DNA of 64,000 nt from Paenibacillus elgii NBRC 100335 (GTDB lineage Bacteria > Bacillota > Bacilli > Paenibacillales > NBRC-103111): positions 1 through 64,000 of the forward strand of contig NZ_BIMB01000029.1 in the NCBI RefSeq assembly GCF_004000865.1, written 5' to 3'. Positions within the stretch are counted from its first letter, which is position 1. Every line of letters starts with the position of its first letter. Shown here piece by piece: positions 23,991 to 32,302 of this stretch. The notes beneath the pieces were generated by a model. That model saw nothing but the letters and a program-made list of their open reading frames with translations, was not told the DNA's origin and made no database searches. A program made the translations under genes and the position numbers.

Positions 23991-24461
23991 TTGAGAAAGC
24001 AATTTACCAAAGCCATTGCCGTGTTTATGATGATGTTTGCGCTGCTGACCTTCGTTCAAGCCCCGCTGGCCGGAGCCAATGCTGCGCTTGCTGACGGAAC
24101 TTATACGGTTGAATTCGCCGTGCTGAAGGATCAAACCAACCAAACGTCTACCATGGACGGCTATCTCCAGAAGCCGGCTAAGCTGGAAGTGATCGATGGC
24201 AATAAATTCGTCTCGGTTACTTTGAAAAACAGCGATTGGATTCAATTTTTCAAAACCGAGCAGAACGGAAGCTACGTTGATGCAACCGTGGTAAGCACGG
24301 ACCCGGCAGCCAACACCCGCGTCGTTAAATTCCCGGTATCCGATTTGACGGCCAAAACGAACGTGTACACGCATGTGAAAATTACAACGCTGCCGTTCCC
24401 TTACGACCACAAGTACAACGTTCAAATTCAATACAATACGAGCAACATTAAACCGCAATAA
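23991..24461 (+). CDS. Secreted single-NEAT haem-binding protein (hemophore)
   Basis: A 156-residue secreted protein with a signal peptide (about 1-31) and a single NEAT domain (about 35-156). The contact helix reads TSTMDGYLQ and the haem ligand motif is YDHKY (YxxxY). There is no sorting signal, SLH domain or membrane anchor, so it should be released as a free hemophore, like IsdX1 of Bacillus anthracis, that strips haem from host proteins and hands it to wall NEAT domains. The start is a TTG with AAAAGGAGAG upstream, 22 bases after the isdC stop. It lies in the same Fur-controlled operon. Confidence 0.88.
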   Translation: MRKQFTKAIAVFMMMFALLTFVQAPLAGANAALADGTYTVEFAVLKDQTNQTSTMDGYLQKPAKLEVIDGNKFVSVTLKNSDWIQFFKTEQNGSYVDATVVSTDPAANTRVVKFPVSDLTAKTNVYTHVKITTLPFPYDHKYNVQIQYNTSNIKPQ

Positions 24462-24573
24462 GCCAGTCATCCAGGCGCGTCATTGTAGCTAAGAAGCACC
24501 TGTAATCCGCTGCGGCCAGGAAAGCAAGGGGAGCTTGATCCCCGGTTTATTTACGAGACAACAAAGGAGCGTT

Positions 24574-27500
24574 ATGACTTTGAGCAGGATAGTACAGAAA
24601 GCTTTATCCGTTTTTCTAGCCGTCTTCGTCTTTCTCGCTGCGGTCCAAATTCCGCTCGCCGGTGCGGCCCCCTCGCTTGAGGAGGGCAGCTATACGATCG
24701 GTTTAACCGTGCTGAAGGAAGATAAAGACGAGCCGTCGATGGTGAACGATTACCTTCCGAAGCCGGTCCAGGCCAAGCTGGAAGTGAAGGACGGGAAGCA
24801 ATTCGCATCCATCACTTTGCTTAACAGCAGCTGGTGGCAATATTTCAAGACGGAGAACAACGGACAATTCGTCGATGCGGAAGTTGTAAGCCGGGACGAA
24901 GTCAACAATACGAGAGTCGTGAAGTTCGAAGTGCCGGATGTGTCGGCGAAGCTGAATGCCAAGATCCATGTGAAAATTATCGGCTTGCCGGGCATGCCCG
25001 ACTTCGTCTACGACAATTACTATACGGTTCGCATCGTTTTCGATACGGACACCCTCGTGGCGGAGCCGGGGGACAAGAGCCGGCTGGCGGCGCTCGTTAC
25101 CCAAGCGCAATCGGCGCATGATGCCGCCGTGGAAGGCAGCCTGAAGGGGCAGTATCCTGCAGGCTCCAAGAGCAAATTAAGCTCGGCGATTGCGCAAGCC
25201 AAGGCTGTCGCCGACAGCGCATCGCCTACGCAGGCGCAGCTGAACAAGGCGGCTGCTGCGCTGCAAGCGGCCCTCGATGCGTTCAAGGCATCGGTGAATA
25301 CCGCGAACCCGGACCCGGCGAAGGACGGCGTATACCGCCTTCCGTTTGCGGCGCTTCATGCGACGGCGGATCAGACGTCGGGCATGGATGCGTACTTGGC
25401 TAAGCCGGGCAAGCTTACGGTTCAGCAGGGGCGGAAGAAGGTATCCTTCACGGTGAAGCAGAGCTCGATTATTCCGCAATTCAAGGTGGAGCAGGGCGGC
25501 GTGCTGCTTGATGCCGTTGTGGTAAGCCGCAATGCGGCGGACGATACCCGGGTAGTGGAATTTGAAGTGAGCGATCTGAACGTTCTCGTGAATGCCGAAG
25601 TGCGAGTGGAAACCTCGTACAACGGACAGCCTTACCAAAAAACGCACAAAATCCGCTTGAAGCTCGACTCCGCAAACGCCGAGAAAATCCCGTCCTCCGA
25701 ACTGACAGGACCTGCGGCCGTGAAAGCCGGACAGCAGTTGAAGCTGACGTTCGGGGTGAGCGGTGTGACGAACAGCGTATATGAACAGGTGTACACGCAA
25801 GGGCTGACGCTGGGCTTCGATCCGGCCAAGCTGAAGTTGGTTGAAGCGTCCCCGTTGATCAACGGCCTTCGCCTCACGGAGCAGTACGAGATCGCGCCCG
25901 GACAAGTCCGCTTGTCGACCAGCTTGGACGAAGGCGTGCGGCCTTTGCCGGTAAACAACCAGTACATCACGCTTACCTTCCAAGCACAATCGGTGACACA
26001 GGCGACTTATGCGCTTATTGCGTTAAGCGACGTTGTGGTGAACAACCATAACGGACAGCTCAAGGTAGACGACAGCTGGCATATGTTCATCATTCAAGCG
26101 GGCCCGGCTGAGAAAGGGAAGCTGAACGCGCTGATTTCGGAGGCCGAGGCGCTGCATAACGCAGCGGTTGAAGGCACGTTCCCGGGCCAATATGCCAATG
26201 GCGCCAAGAACGCGCTTTATACGGCGATCCGACAGGCTCAAGCGACAGCCGGTCTGGACGAAGCGGAGCAAGGGCAGGTGGATCAGACTGCAAGCGCTCT
26301 AGAGACGGCGATTGCCGGATTCAAAGCAGCGGTTGTGACTGGGACCCGCCCTCCGGTAGAAGTCGCGAACGGACAGTACAGCTTCGATCTTGTCGTCATC
26401 TCCGGCGACCGTTTCGGCTCGTCCGCAGGCACTTATCTTGAACATACCGGGAAATTGACCGTTCAAGACGGGAAGAAATTCCTCTCGTTCCAACGGAAAA
26501 ACGGCGTATCGATTGCGAACTTCCAATGGCTGCGCGCCGATGGGACGACCCGGGATATTCCGGCGCAGGAAGCGCCAATGTCGACGGAGTCTGAAACCGC
26601 CCGTACGTTAACGGCGGGTGCGGCAGATGTCCGATACGAGGTCGACGATGTGACCGCCACCTATCTCGTCAAGCTGGCGGTGGCGAAGACTAGCGGAACA
26701 GAGGAGCGTTCGTTCCGCATTGCCTTGAACAACATTGTGCTTGCTTCGCCCGGAGGACCGGGGCCGGTGAATCCGAACGTGCCGATCACGCAGGGAAAAA
26801 GCCCGAACGGACTTGTCGACGGGTTATACAGCATCGATTTTAAAGTGTTGAAATACGGCACCGATACCAAATCCGTGATGCAGGATTACGTGAAAATGCC
26901 GGGAAGCTTACAAGTGGTGAACGGTACGCAATACGTCTCGATCGTGCTCAAGCAGAGCAAGGAAATTACGGAGTTCAAAGTTGAGCAAGGCGGTAGTCTG
27001 ACCGACACGACCGTCGTCAGCAGCGATGAGAAAGAAAACACGCGGGTCGTAAAATTCCAAGTGCCGAATCTGGACGAGAAGGTGAAGGGCTGGGTCAAAG
27101 TCGATTGGGCGGCCTTCAACTATTTCCATTCCTATGACGTGCACTTTGCGTTCGACAAAAGCAGCATTCGGCCGCTCAACGGCAACTTGTCCAAAGTCCT
27201 GAACGCCAAGCCGTTTCCTAAATCGCTAAAGGCCGGCGAGTATACGATGAACTATACGCTGCTTATTTCGGCAACAAGCCCGGAGCAAGCGAAGATGGAA
27301 GACAATAAATCGGATAAGAAAACCGATAAGAATGCGCCGAAAAAATCGTTCATCAACGATCTGGTGAAGCATCCCGCTAACCTGACCATTCAGGAAGACG
27401 GCAAGAAGTTCGTTACTTTCACCGTGAACAAAAGCAAAGAAATGCCGATGATCCAAGTCGAGCGGGATACGGTCGAGAAGGATGCCGATCCGTTTGCCGA

Positions 27501-28275
27501 CGTCAAAGTGGTATCGTCCAATGAACAAGAAAATACGCGGGTCGTTCAGTTCGAAGTGAAGGACGCGAGCACGAAAAAAGTCCGGATCAAGATGGACTGG
27601 CCGGACAAATATAACCTGATATACACCGTGGACATGACGTTCGATCTGGACAGCATCAAGCCTGTCAAGAAGGAAGAGGAGAAGAAGGAAGAGCCTAAAG
27701 CGGCGGAAACCAAGCCTGCGGTGAAGGCAATCGTACCAGCGAAGCTGACCGACATCGAGGACCACTGGGCGAAAGCTCTGATCGAGCGGGCTGCGGCACT
27801 CGGCATCGTCAATGGCTATGAGGACGGTACGTTCCGTCCGGACAACGAGACGAGCCGGGTCGAGGTGGCGGCGATGATCAGCCGGGCGCTCAAGCTGAAA
27901 GAGGAGCAGGGCGAATTAAGCTTCGCCGACCTCGACAGCATTCCCGCATGGGCCAAGGAGAACTTGGCCGGCGTCGTAAGCTCGGGCATCATCAGCGGTT
28001 ATGCGGATGGAACGTTTTCGGGCGAACGGAAGGTGAGCCGGACCGAAATCGCCGTTATGATCGTACGCGCTCTGAAGGTCGAGCCTGCAGCGAATGCGTC
28101 TCTTCCGTTCGCGGACGCAGGACAAATTGCACCATGGGCGCAGCCTTACATTGATGCGGCCCACAAGCTCGACATCGTCGGCGCAAGTAACGACAACCGG
28201 TTCGCGCCATATGCGAACGTAACCCGGGTCGAAGCGGTGAATTTGGTTTTAAAAATGCTTAATCATGTCAAGTAA
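24574..28275 (+). CDS. Giant S-layer-anchored multi-NEAT haem receptor
   Basis: A 1233-residue surface protein. After a signal peptide (about 1-32) I read: NEAT1 (34-162), a FIVAR-like three-helix domain (165-242), NEAT2 (250-369), a cohesin-like beta domain (373-509), a second FIVAR-like domain (511-589), NEAT3 (598-724), NEAT4 (748-869), NEAT5 (886-1031), a Lys/Glu linker and three SLH domains (1059-1233). The ligand motif YxxxY is present in NEAT1 (YDNYY), NEAT4 (YFHSY) and NEAT5 (YNLIY), altered in NEAT2 (YQKTH) and absent in NEAT3. SLH domains bind pyruvylated wall polymer, so anchoring is not by sortase. AAAGGAG precedes the ATG. It is the third gene of the Fur operon. Confidence 0.92.
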   Translation: MTLSRIVQKALSVFLAVFVFLAAVQIPLAGAAPSLEEGSYTIGLTVLKEDKDEPSMVNDYLPKPVQAKLEVKDGKQFASITLLNSSWWQYFKTENNGQFVDAEVVSRDEVNNTRVVKFEVPDVSAKLNAKIHVKIIGLPGMPDFVYDNYYTVRIVFDTDTLVAEPGDKSRLAALVTQAQSAHDAAVEGSLKGQYPAGSKSKLSSAIAQAKAVADSASPTQAQLNKAAAALQAALDAFKASVNTANPDPAKDGVYRLPFAALHATADQTSGMDAYLAKPGKLTVQQGRKKVSFTVKQSSIIPQFKVEQGGVLLDAVVVSRNAADDTRVVEFEVSDLNVLVNAEVRVETSYNGQPYQKTHKIRLKLDSANAEKIPSSELTGPAAVKAGQQLKLTFGVSGVTNSVYEQVYTQGLTLGFDPAKLKLVEASPLINGLRLTEQYEIAPGQVRLSTSLDEGVRPLPVNNQYITLTFQAQSVTQATYALIALSDVVVNNHNGQLKVDDSWHMFIIQAGPAEKGKLNALISEAEALHNAAVEGTFPGQYANGAKNALYTAIRQAQATAGLDEAEQGQVDQTASALETAIAGFKAAVVTGTRPPVEVANGQYSFDLVVISGDRFGSSAGTYLEHTGKLTVQDGKKFLSFQRKNGVSIANFQWLRADGTTRDIPAQEAPMSTESETARTLTAGAADVRYEVDDVTATYLVKLAVAKTSGTEERSFRIALNNIVLASPGGPGPVNPNVPITQGKSPNGLVDGLYSIDFKVLKYGTDTKSVMQDYVKMPGSLQVVNGTQYVSIVLKQSKEITEFKVEQGGSLTDTTVVSSDEKENTRVVKFQVPNLDEKVKGWVKVDWAAFNYFHSYDVHFAFDKSSIRPLNGNLSKVLNAKPFPKSLKAGEYTMNYTLLISATSPEQAKMEDNKSDKKTDKNAPKKSFINDLVKHPANLTIQEDGKKFVTFTVNKSKEMPMIQVERDTVEKDADPFADVKVVSSNEQENTRVVQFEVKDASTKKVRIKMDWPDKYNLIYTVDMTFDLDSIKPVKKEEEKKEEPKAAETKPAVKAIVPAKLTDIEDHWAKALIERAAALGIVNGYEDGTFRPDNETSRVEVAAMISRALKLKEEQGELSFADLDSIPAWAKENLAGVVSSGIISGYADGTFSGERKVSRTEIAVMIVRALKVEPAANASLPFADAGQIAPWAQPYIDAAHKLDIVGASNDNRFAPYANVTRVEAVNLVLKMLNHVK

Positions 28276-28305
28276 TTACAGTTGAAGCTTCATAAATCGG
28301 ATGAG

Positions 28306-28343
28306 CGGGGATGCCGGGTAACCGGCGTCCTCCGTAATTTTTT
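28306..28343 (+). terminator. Terminator or attenuator between the NEAT/SLH gene and isdE
   Basis: GGGGATGCCGG pairs with CCGGCGTCCTC around GTAA (G-T pairs included), followed by TTTTTT. It may lower isdE-importer-sortase expression relative to the surface proteins. Confidence 0.65.
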
Positions 28344-28364
28344 AGGAAAGGAGGAATCGCCAAG

Positions 28365-29267
28365 GTGGGCAAATGGCGCAAAGGACTAAGCGCTACAATC
28401 GTGCTCCTGCTGCTCTTAACAGGCTGCTCGACGAAGGCGAACACCGATGGTACCGCTGCTGCGAACGCCGGCCCCGAGACGGCCAAGACGCAGCCGGAGC
28501 ATCGGATCATCGCCACAACGGTGGCGGCTGCGGAAATCATGGATGCGCTGGAGGTCGATTTGGTCGGGATTCCGACCAGCTATAAGGAGCTGCCCAAGCG
28601 GTACACTTCCTTGCCCCAAGTAGGCAATCCGATGAGCCCGAACATGGAGCTGGTAAAGTCGCTCGATCCGACGGACGTGCTGTCCGTGACGACATTGCAA
28701 TACGACTTGGAGCCGGTCTTCAAAAATGCAGAGATCGAAGCGAGCTTTCTTGATCTGACCAGTCTGGGCAAAATGAACGAGGCGATCAAGACGCTGGGCA
28801 ACAAATACGGCCGACAAAAGCAGGCCGAAGCGATCATAGCCCAATACGACAAGAAGCTCGCCGAAATCAAGCAGCGGATCGCGGGCAAAGCGTCGCCGTC
28901 CGTGCTTATTCTGCTTGGCGTGCCGGGCAGCTATCTGGTGGCGACGGAAAACTCATACATTGGCGATCTGGTGAAGCTGGCTGGCGGGAGAAATGTTATA
29001 CAGGGCGAAAAAGTGGAATATTTGGCCTCCAATACGGAATATCTCCAGCAGGCGAACCCGGACGTCATTTTGCGGGCGGCTCACGGGATGCCGGATGAGG
29101 TCGTCAAAATGTTCGATAAAGAATTCAAGAAAAACGACATATGGAAGCACTTCGATGCAGTAAAGAACAACAGGGTATACGATCTGGAGGAACGATTGTT
29201 CGGGACAACGGGAAATCTGGCGGCGATCGAAGCGCTGGACGTGGTGACGAACATGCTGTACCCGTAA
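28365..29267 (+). CDS. isdE: IsdE haem-binding lipoprotein
   Basis: A 300-residue lipoprotein with Cys21 in LLTGC and the Peripla_BP_2 fold. The axial haem ligands of IsdE are kept: Met in VGNPMSPNMEL and His in RAAHGMPDEV. Other family strings are LVGIPTSYKELPKRYTSLP and DVLSVTTLQYDLEP. It accepts haem from NEAT proteins at the membrane and delivers it to the permease encoded next. The start is a GTG with AAAGGAGG upstream. A terminator-like hairpin precedes it, so it may be expressed at a lower level than the NEAT genes or from its own weak promoter. Confidence 0.93.
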   Translation: MGKWRKGLSATIVLLLLLTGCSTKANTDGTAAANAGPETAKTQPEHRIIATTVAAAEIMDALEVDLVGIPTSYKELPKRYTSLPQVGNPMSPNMELVKSLDPTDVLSVTTLQYDLEPVFKNAEIEASFLDLTSLGKMNEAIKTLGNKYGRQKQAEAIIAQYDKKLAEIKQRIAGKASPSVLILLGVPGSYLVATENSYIGDLVKLAGGRNVIQGEKVEYLASNTEYLQQANPDVILRAAHGMPDEVVKMFDKEFKKNDIWKHFDAVKNNRVYDLEERLFGTTGNLAAIEALDVVTNMLYP

Positions 29268-29295
29268 ACTATGGAGTGGCAGAGGACGTTTGCAC

Positions 29296-30279
29296 ATGAA
29301 CAAAACGATTTGGAGCTTGTTGGCCGTCATCCTTTTGCTCGTCGTCATGGTCATCGTATCCGCAACGACGGGCAGCATCAAGGTGGGCGGCTTCGAACTA
29401 ATTCAAGGCTTGGTTACCGGCGCGAACAAAAAAGTGGAGGTCATCCGCGACCTGCGTCTGCCCCGGATCATTGTCGCGCTGTTCGTCGGAGCGGCATTGG
29501 CGGTATCGGGCGTGCTTCTGCAAGCCGTGATGCGAAGCTCGCTTGCGGATGCCGGGGTGATCGGCATCTCTTCCGGGGCCGGGTTTGTTTCCATCTTGAT
29601 GGTCTCCTTATTCCCCAGCCTCTTTTTCTGGCTGCCGTTTTTTGCTTTTATGGGTGGCGCGTTGGCATGTTTTCTGGTCTATTCGTTCTCTTGGAAATCG
29701 GGCCTCAGTCCCATTCGGATTATTCTTGTGGGAATCGCCATCAACGCGATGTTTACCGGCTTGGGACAATCGTTTAACTATAGAGGCAGCTATGCGGTGA
29801 CCAGCGTCAACCAGGCGACGACGTCTACGTTCCCCTTGAAAACGTGGAGCGACGTCGAAGTGATGCTCATCTACGGAACCGCCGGTCTTGTTCTCTCGCT
29901 GCTGCTGTGCTCCTGGTGCAACGTGCTTGCACTGCAGGACAAATCAGCCCGGAACGTCGGTCTTCCCGTCGCGCGCGCTCGGCTGCTGATCTCTGCCGTC
30001 GCCGTTCTGCTGGCGGCCGTCGCTACGGCTATCGGTGGACTTATCGCTTTTGTCGGGCTGCTCGTTCCTCCTATTGCCCGGCTGCTCGTCGGCTCGGATC
30101 ATAAGGTGCTCATTCCGTTTTCCGCTCTGGCGGGGGCTTTACTGATCTTGACGGCGGACACGCTCGGACGAACGGTGTTGGCGCCTGCCGAAATTCCGGC
30201 TTCGATTATTATGATGGTGATCGGGGGGCCTTTCTTGATATTTCTGCTTAGAAAGAGTGATCGGGTCCATGGACATTAA
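29296..30279 (+). CDS. isdF: Haem ABC importer permease (IsdF/FecCD type)
   Basis: A 327-residue permease with about ten membrane helices. FecCD hallmarks are LRLPRIIVALFVGAALAVSGVLLQAVMRSSLADAGVIGISSG (ends given, about residues 54-95), PIRIILVGIAINAMF, and GLIAFVGLLVPPIARLLVG near residue 250. With IsdE and the ATPase downstream it imports haem. GAGG lies 10 bases before the ATG; a TTG two codons earlier is the alternative. Its end overlaps the ATPase start by 11 bases, indicating coupled translation. Confidence 0.9.
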   Translation: MNKTIWSLLAVILLLVVMVIVSATTGSIKVGGFELIQGLVTGANKKVEVIRDLRLPRIIVALFVGAALAVSGVLLQAVMRSSLADAGVIGISSGAGFVSILMVSLFPSLFFWLPFFAFMGGALACFLVYSFSWKSGLSPIRIILVGIAINAMFTGLGQSFNYRGSYAVTSVNQATTSTFPLKTWSDVEVMLIYGTAGLVLSLLLCSWCNVLALQDKSARNVGLPVARARLLISAVAVLLAAVATAIGGLIAFVGLLVPPIARLLVGSDHKVLIPFSALAGALLILTADTLGRTVLAPAEIPASIIMMVIGGPFLIFLLRKSDRVHGH

Positions 30280-31051
30280 GTTGGAAATTCAACAGGTCAG
30301 CTTTTCGTACGACAAGAAGCGCGATCAGCTCAAGCAGGTGAACGGCCAGATCGAGCCCGGCAAAATCACGACCATTATCGGTCCGAACGGATCGGGCAAG
30401 TCGACGCTGCTCGGAGTGATGTCGCAAAACTACGCTCCGCACAGCGGACAGGTCGTGCTGGACGGGAAAGCGATTCGCAGCTACAAGCCGAAGGAGCTGG
30501 CCAGGAAGCTGGCTGTCGTCCACCAGCAGAACGACGCGCCCCACGACATCACCGTGGAGAAGCTGGCGGGCTTTGGCCGGATCGCGCATCGGAGCATGCT
30601 AGCCCCACATGGCGAGGAGGACGACAAGGCTGTCGAGTGGGCGCTGTCCTGCACGAATCTGCTGGAAAAGCGTCAGGCGACGCTCGATCAATTATCCGGG
30701 GGCGAGAAGCAGAGAGCTTGGGTAGCGATGGCTTTGGCGCAAAGCACGCCGATGTTGTTTTTGGATGAGCCGACGACATTTCTTGATATTTATTACCAAA
30801 TCGAACTATTGGAGTTAATCAAAAAGCTGAATGCCGATCACGGCCTGACGATTGTCATGGTGCTGCACGATATCAATCAGGCGATCCGGTACAGCGACCG
30901 CTTGATCGTGATGAAGAACGGCGAGATTCAGATGCAGGGCCCGCCGAACGAAGTCATTACGGAGGCTTCGATCAAGATGATCTACGGCGTGGATGTGATC
31001 GTCAAGCATGAAGAAGCTGCGGGGCTGTATATGATTCCCGTCGGTATTTGA
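30269..31051 (+). CDS. Haem ABC importer ATPase
   Basis: A 260-residue ATPase of the FecE class. Walker A is GPNGSGKST (about residue 36), the signature LSGGEKQRAWVAMALAQ (about 138), Walker [13 protein letters not shown] and the switch His is in MVLHDINQ. It powers the IsdE-permease importer. The ATG is chosen for alignment with the family; a GTG four codons earlier is also possible. It overlaps the permease gene and is followed 19 bases later by sortase B, completing the operon. Together with the minus-strand operon this gives two full haem-type importers. Confidence 0.9.
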   Translation: MDIKLEIQQVSFSYDKKRDQLKQVNGQIEPGKITTIIGPNGSGKSTLLGVMSQNYAPHSGQVVLDGKAIRSYKPKELARKLAVVHQQNDAPHDITVEKLAGFGRIAHRSMLAPHGEEDDKAVEWALSCTNLLEKRQATLDQLSGGEKQRAWVAMALAQSTPMLFLDEPTTFLDIYYQIELLELIKKLNADHGLTIVMVLHDINQAIRYSDRLIVMKNGEIQMQGPPNEVITEASIKMIYGVDVIVKHEEAAGLYMIPVGI

Positions 31052-31070
31052 CTTGCATTGAGGTGATAAA

Positions 31071-31901
31071 TTGAACATTCGAAGATGGCTGACGCCGCTC
31101 TGCTTGGGACTGATGCTGTTTTCCGGGTACGAGTTAACCGGTATGCTCCGCAGCTACCACGACAACCGGACCGTCATGGCCGAAGCCCGGCAGTTGTACG
31201 GGAATGCGGAGCCCCAGCCGCTTTTCACTGAAGCCACGAAACCTCCGATTGATGCTGTAGAAGCCCCGAAGGGGGAGTCCTCGCAAACGGAGTCCCCCAA
31301 GGAGGCCCGCGCTCAATTCAAGGCTCTGCTCGACGTAAATCCAGACGTGGTTGGTTGGCTCCGAATCGCGAATACGGCCATCGATTACCCCGTCGTCCAA
31401 GGGAAGGACAACGCCTATTATTTGAACCGGAACTATAAGGGAGAGGAGTCGAGCGCCGGCAGCATTTTCCTTGACTTCCGCAACGATATCGGCAAGGCTC
31501 AACCGAACACGGTGATTTACGGCCACCGCATGAAGGATGGCTCCATGTTTGGTGATTTGAATAAATTCCTAAAAGAAGATTTTATTGGGAAAAACCTCGC
31601 TTTTCAGTACGATACGTTGTATCACAGCTATCGGGCCGAAATTTTCTCCGTCTACCCGGCGACCGCAGATTTGAATTATATTCAGACTGGTTTCCAAAAT
31701 GAACAGGAATACGCGTCTTTCCTGCAAACCCTCCGGGAGCGGTCACTATACAAAATGGACACAATCCTCGGGACGGAAGACCGCATCCTCACGCTCTCAA
31801 CCTGCGACTATACGCTTGACCCGGCGAAGGGGAGACTTGTAATCCACGCCAAGCTGATCGAGCAAGTAAATCGCCTGCAAGCCCTAGCCCTCCCATTATA
31901 A
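31071..31901 (+). CDS. srtB: Class B sortase
   Basis: A 276-residue membrane-anchored transpeptidase. A short N-terminal membrane segment (about 7-24) precedes the sortase barrel. The catalytic His is in TVIYGHRMKDGSMFG (about 140), the nucleophile Cys in LTLSTCDYT (TLxTC, about 242) and the Arg follows in GRLVIHAKL. Class B enzymes cut NPQTx signals and join the protein to un-cross-linked peptidoglycan; the matching NPQTG protein IsdC is encoded in the same operon. The start is a TTG with GAGGTGAT upstream. It is the last gene of the Fur operon. Confidence 0.93.
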   Translation: MNIRRWLTPLCLGLMLFSGYELTGMLRSYHDNRTVMAEARQLYGNAEPQPLFTEATKPPIDAVEAPKGESSQTESPKEARAQFKALLDVNPDVVGWLRIANTAIDYPVVQGKDNAYYLNRNYKGEESSAGSIFLDFRNDIGKAQPNTVIYGHRMKDGSMFGDLNKFLKEDFIGKNLAFQYDTLYHSYRAEIFSVYPATADLNYIQTGFQNEQEYASFLQTLRERSLYKMDTILGTEDRILTLSTCDYTLDPAKGRLVIHAKLIEQVNRLQALALPL

Positions 31902-31905
31902 AAGA

Positions 31906-32166
31906 AACGTCCTTTGATCCGAAAGGCGTTCAGCGTGTTGAGAAATCCTAGAAGTAGAAAAACTCAGACAAATAGAGGTGGGGTATATCCCGTAAGAGTT
32001 TACGTCCGCCTTTGGAACCCGTGAAAATACCGCAAATTCTAATCCAATTCACGGGTTTCAAGAGCGGCTGGAGGGATATACCCCACCTGCATATGCAGAG
32101 AGTTTTCTAAGCGAAGCGGGTTCTCTACTCACTCAACGTCCTTTGAAATTCGAAGGACGTTTCTTT
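31906..32166. repeat. Nested-palindrome element flanked by duplicated hairpins
   Basis: The 400-base gap between srtB and mglB holds a composite element. A perfect 16-bp inverted repeat (31976-31991 and 32073-32088, AGGTGGGGTATATCCC) encloses a second perfect 10-bp one (32016-32025 and 32048-32057, AACCCGTGAA). An outer near-repeat AGAAAAACTC (31956) with GAGTTTTCT (32100) extends the stem. At the two ends, AACGTCCTTTGA occurs as a 12-bp direct repeat (31906 and 32135), each within a terminator-like hairpin; the right one (AACGTCCTT with AAGGACGTT, then TCTTT) looks functional. A MITE-like insertion or a structured RNA are both possible. Confidence 0.6.
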
Positions 32167-32180
32167 GCGTCCTCCCCCAA

Positions 32181-32248
32181 ACACATGAGGATTTCGATAA
32201 AACACATGAGGATTTTGAATGGGTTTTTTTCCGAAAATCCAAGATAAT
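32181..32248 (+). promoter_or_regulatory. mglBAC promoter with 21-bp-spaced direct repeats (activator site)
   Basis: ACACATGAGGATTT occurs at 32181-32194 and again at 32202-32215, exactly 21 bases (two helical turns) apart. A -10 GATAAT lies at 32243-32248, but the -35 position holds only TGGGTT. Tandem direct repeats just upstream of a poor -35 are typical of AraC-family activator sites. The YesN-type regulator at 15187 is the natural candidate. Confidence 0.6.
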
Positions 32249-32302
32249 GGGAACGTAGCTAACCTAACGTAACGTCACACAAAAAACAGGAGGTCAGATG
32301 TT

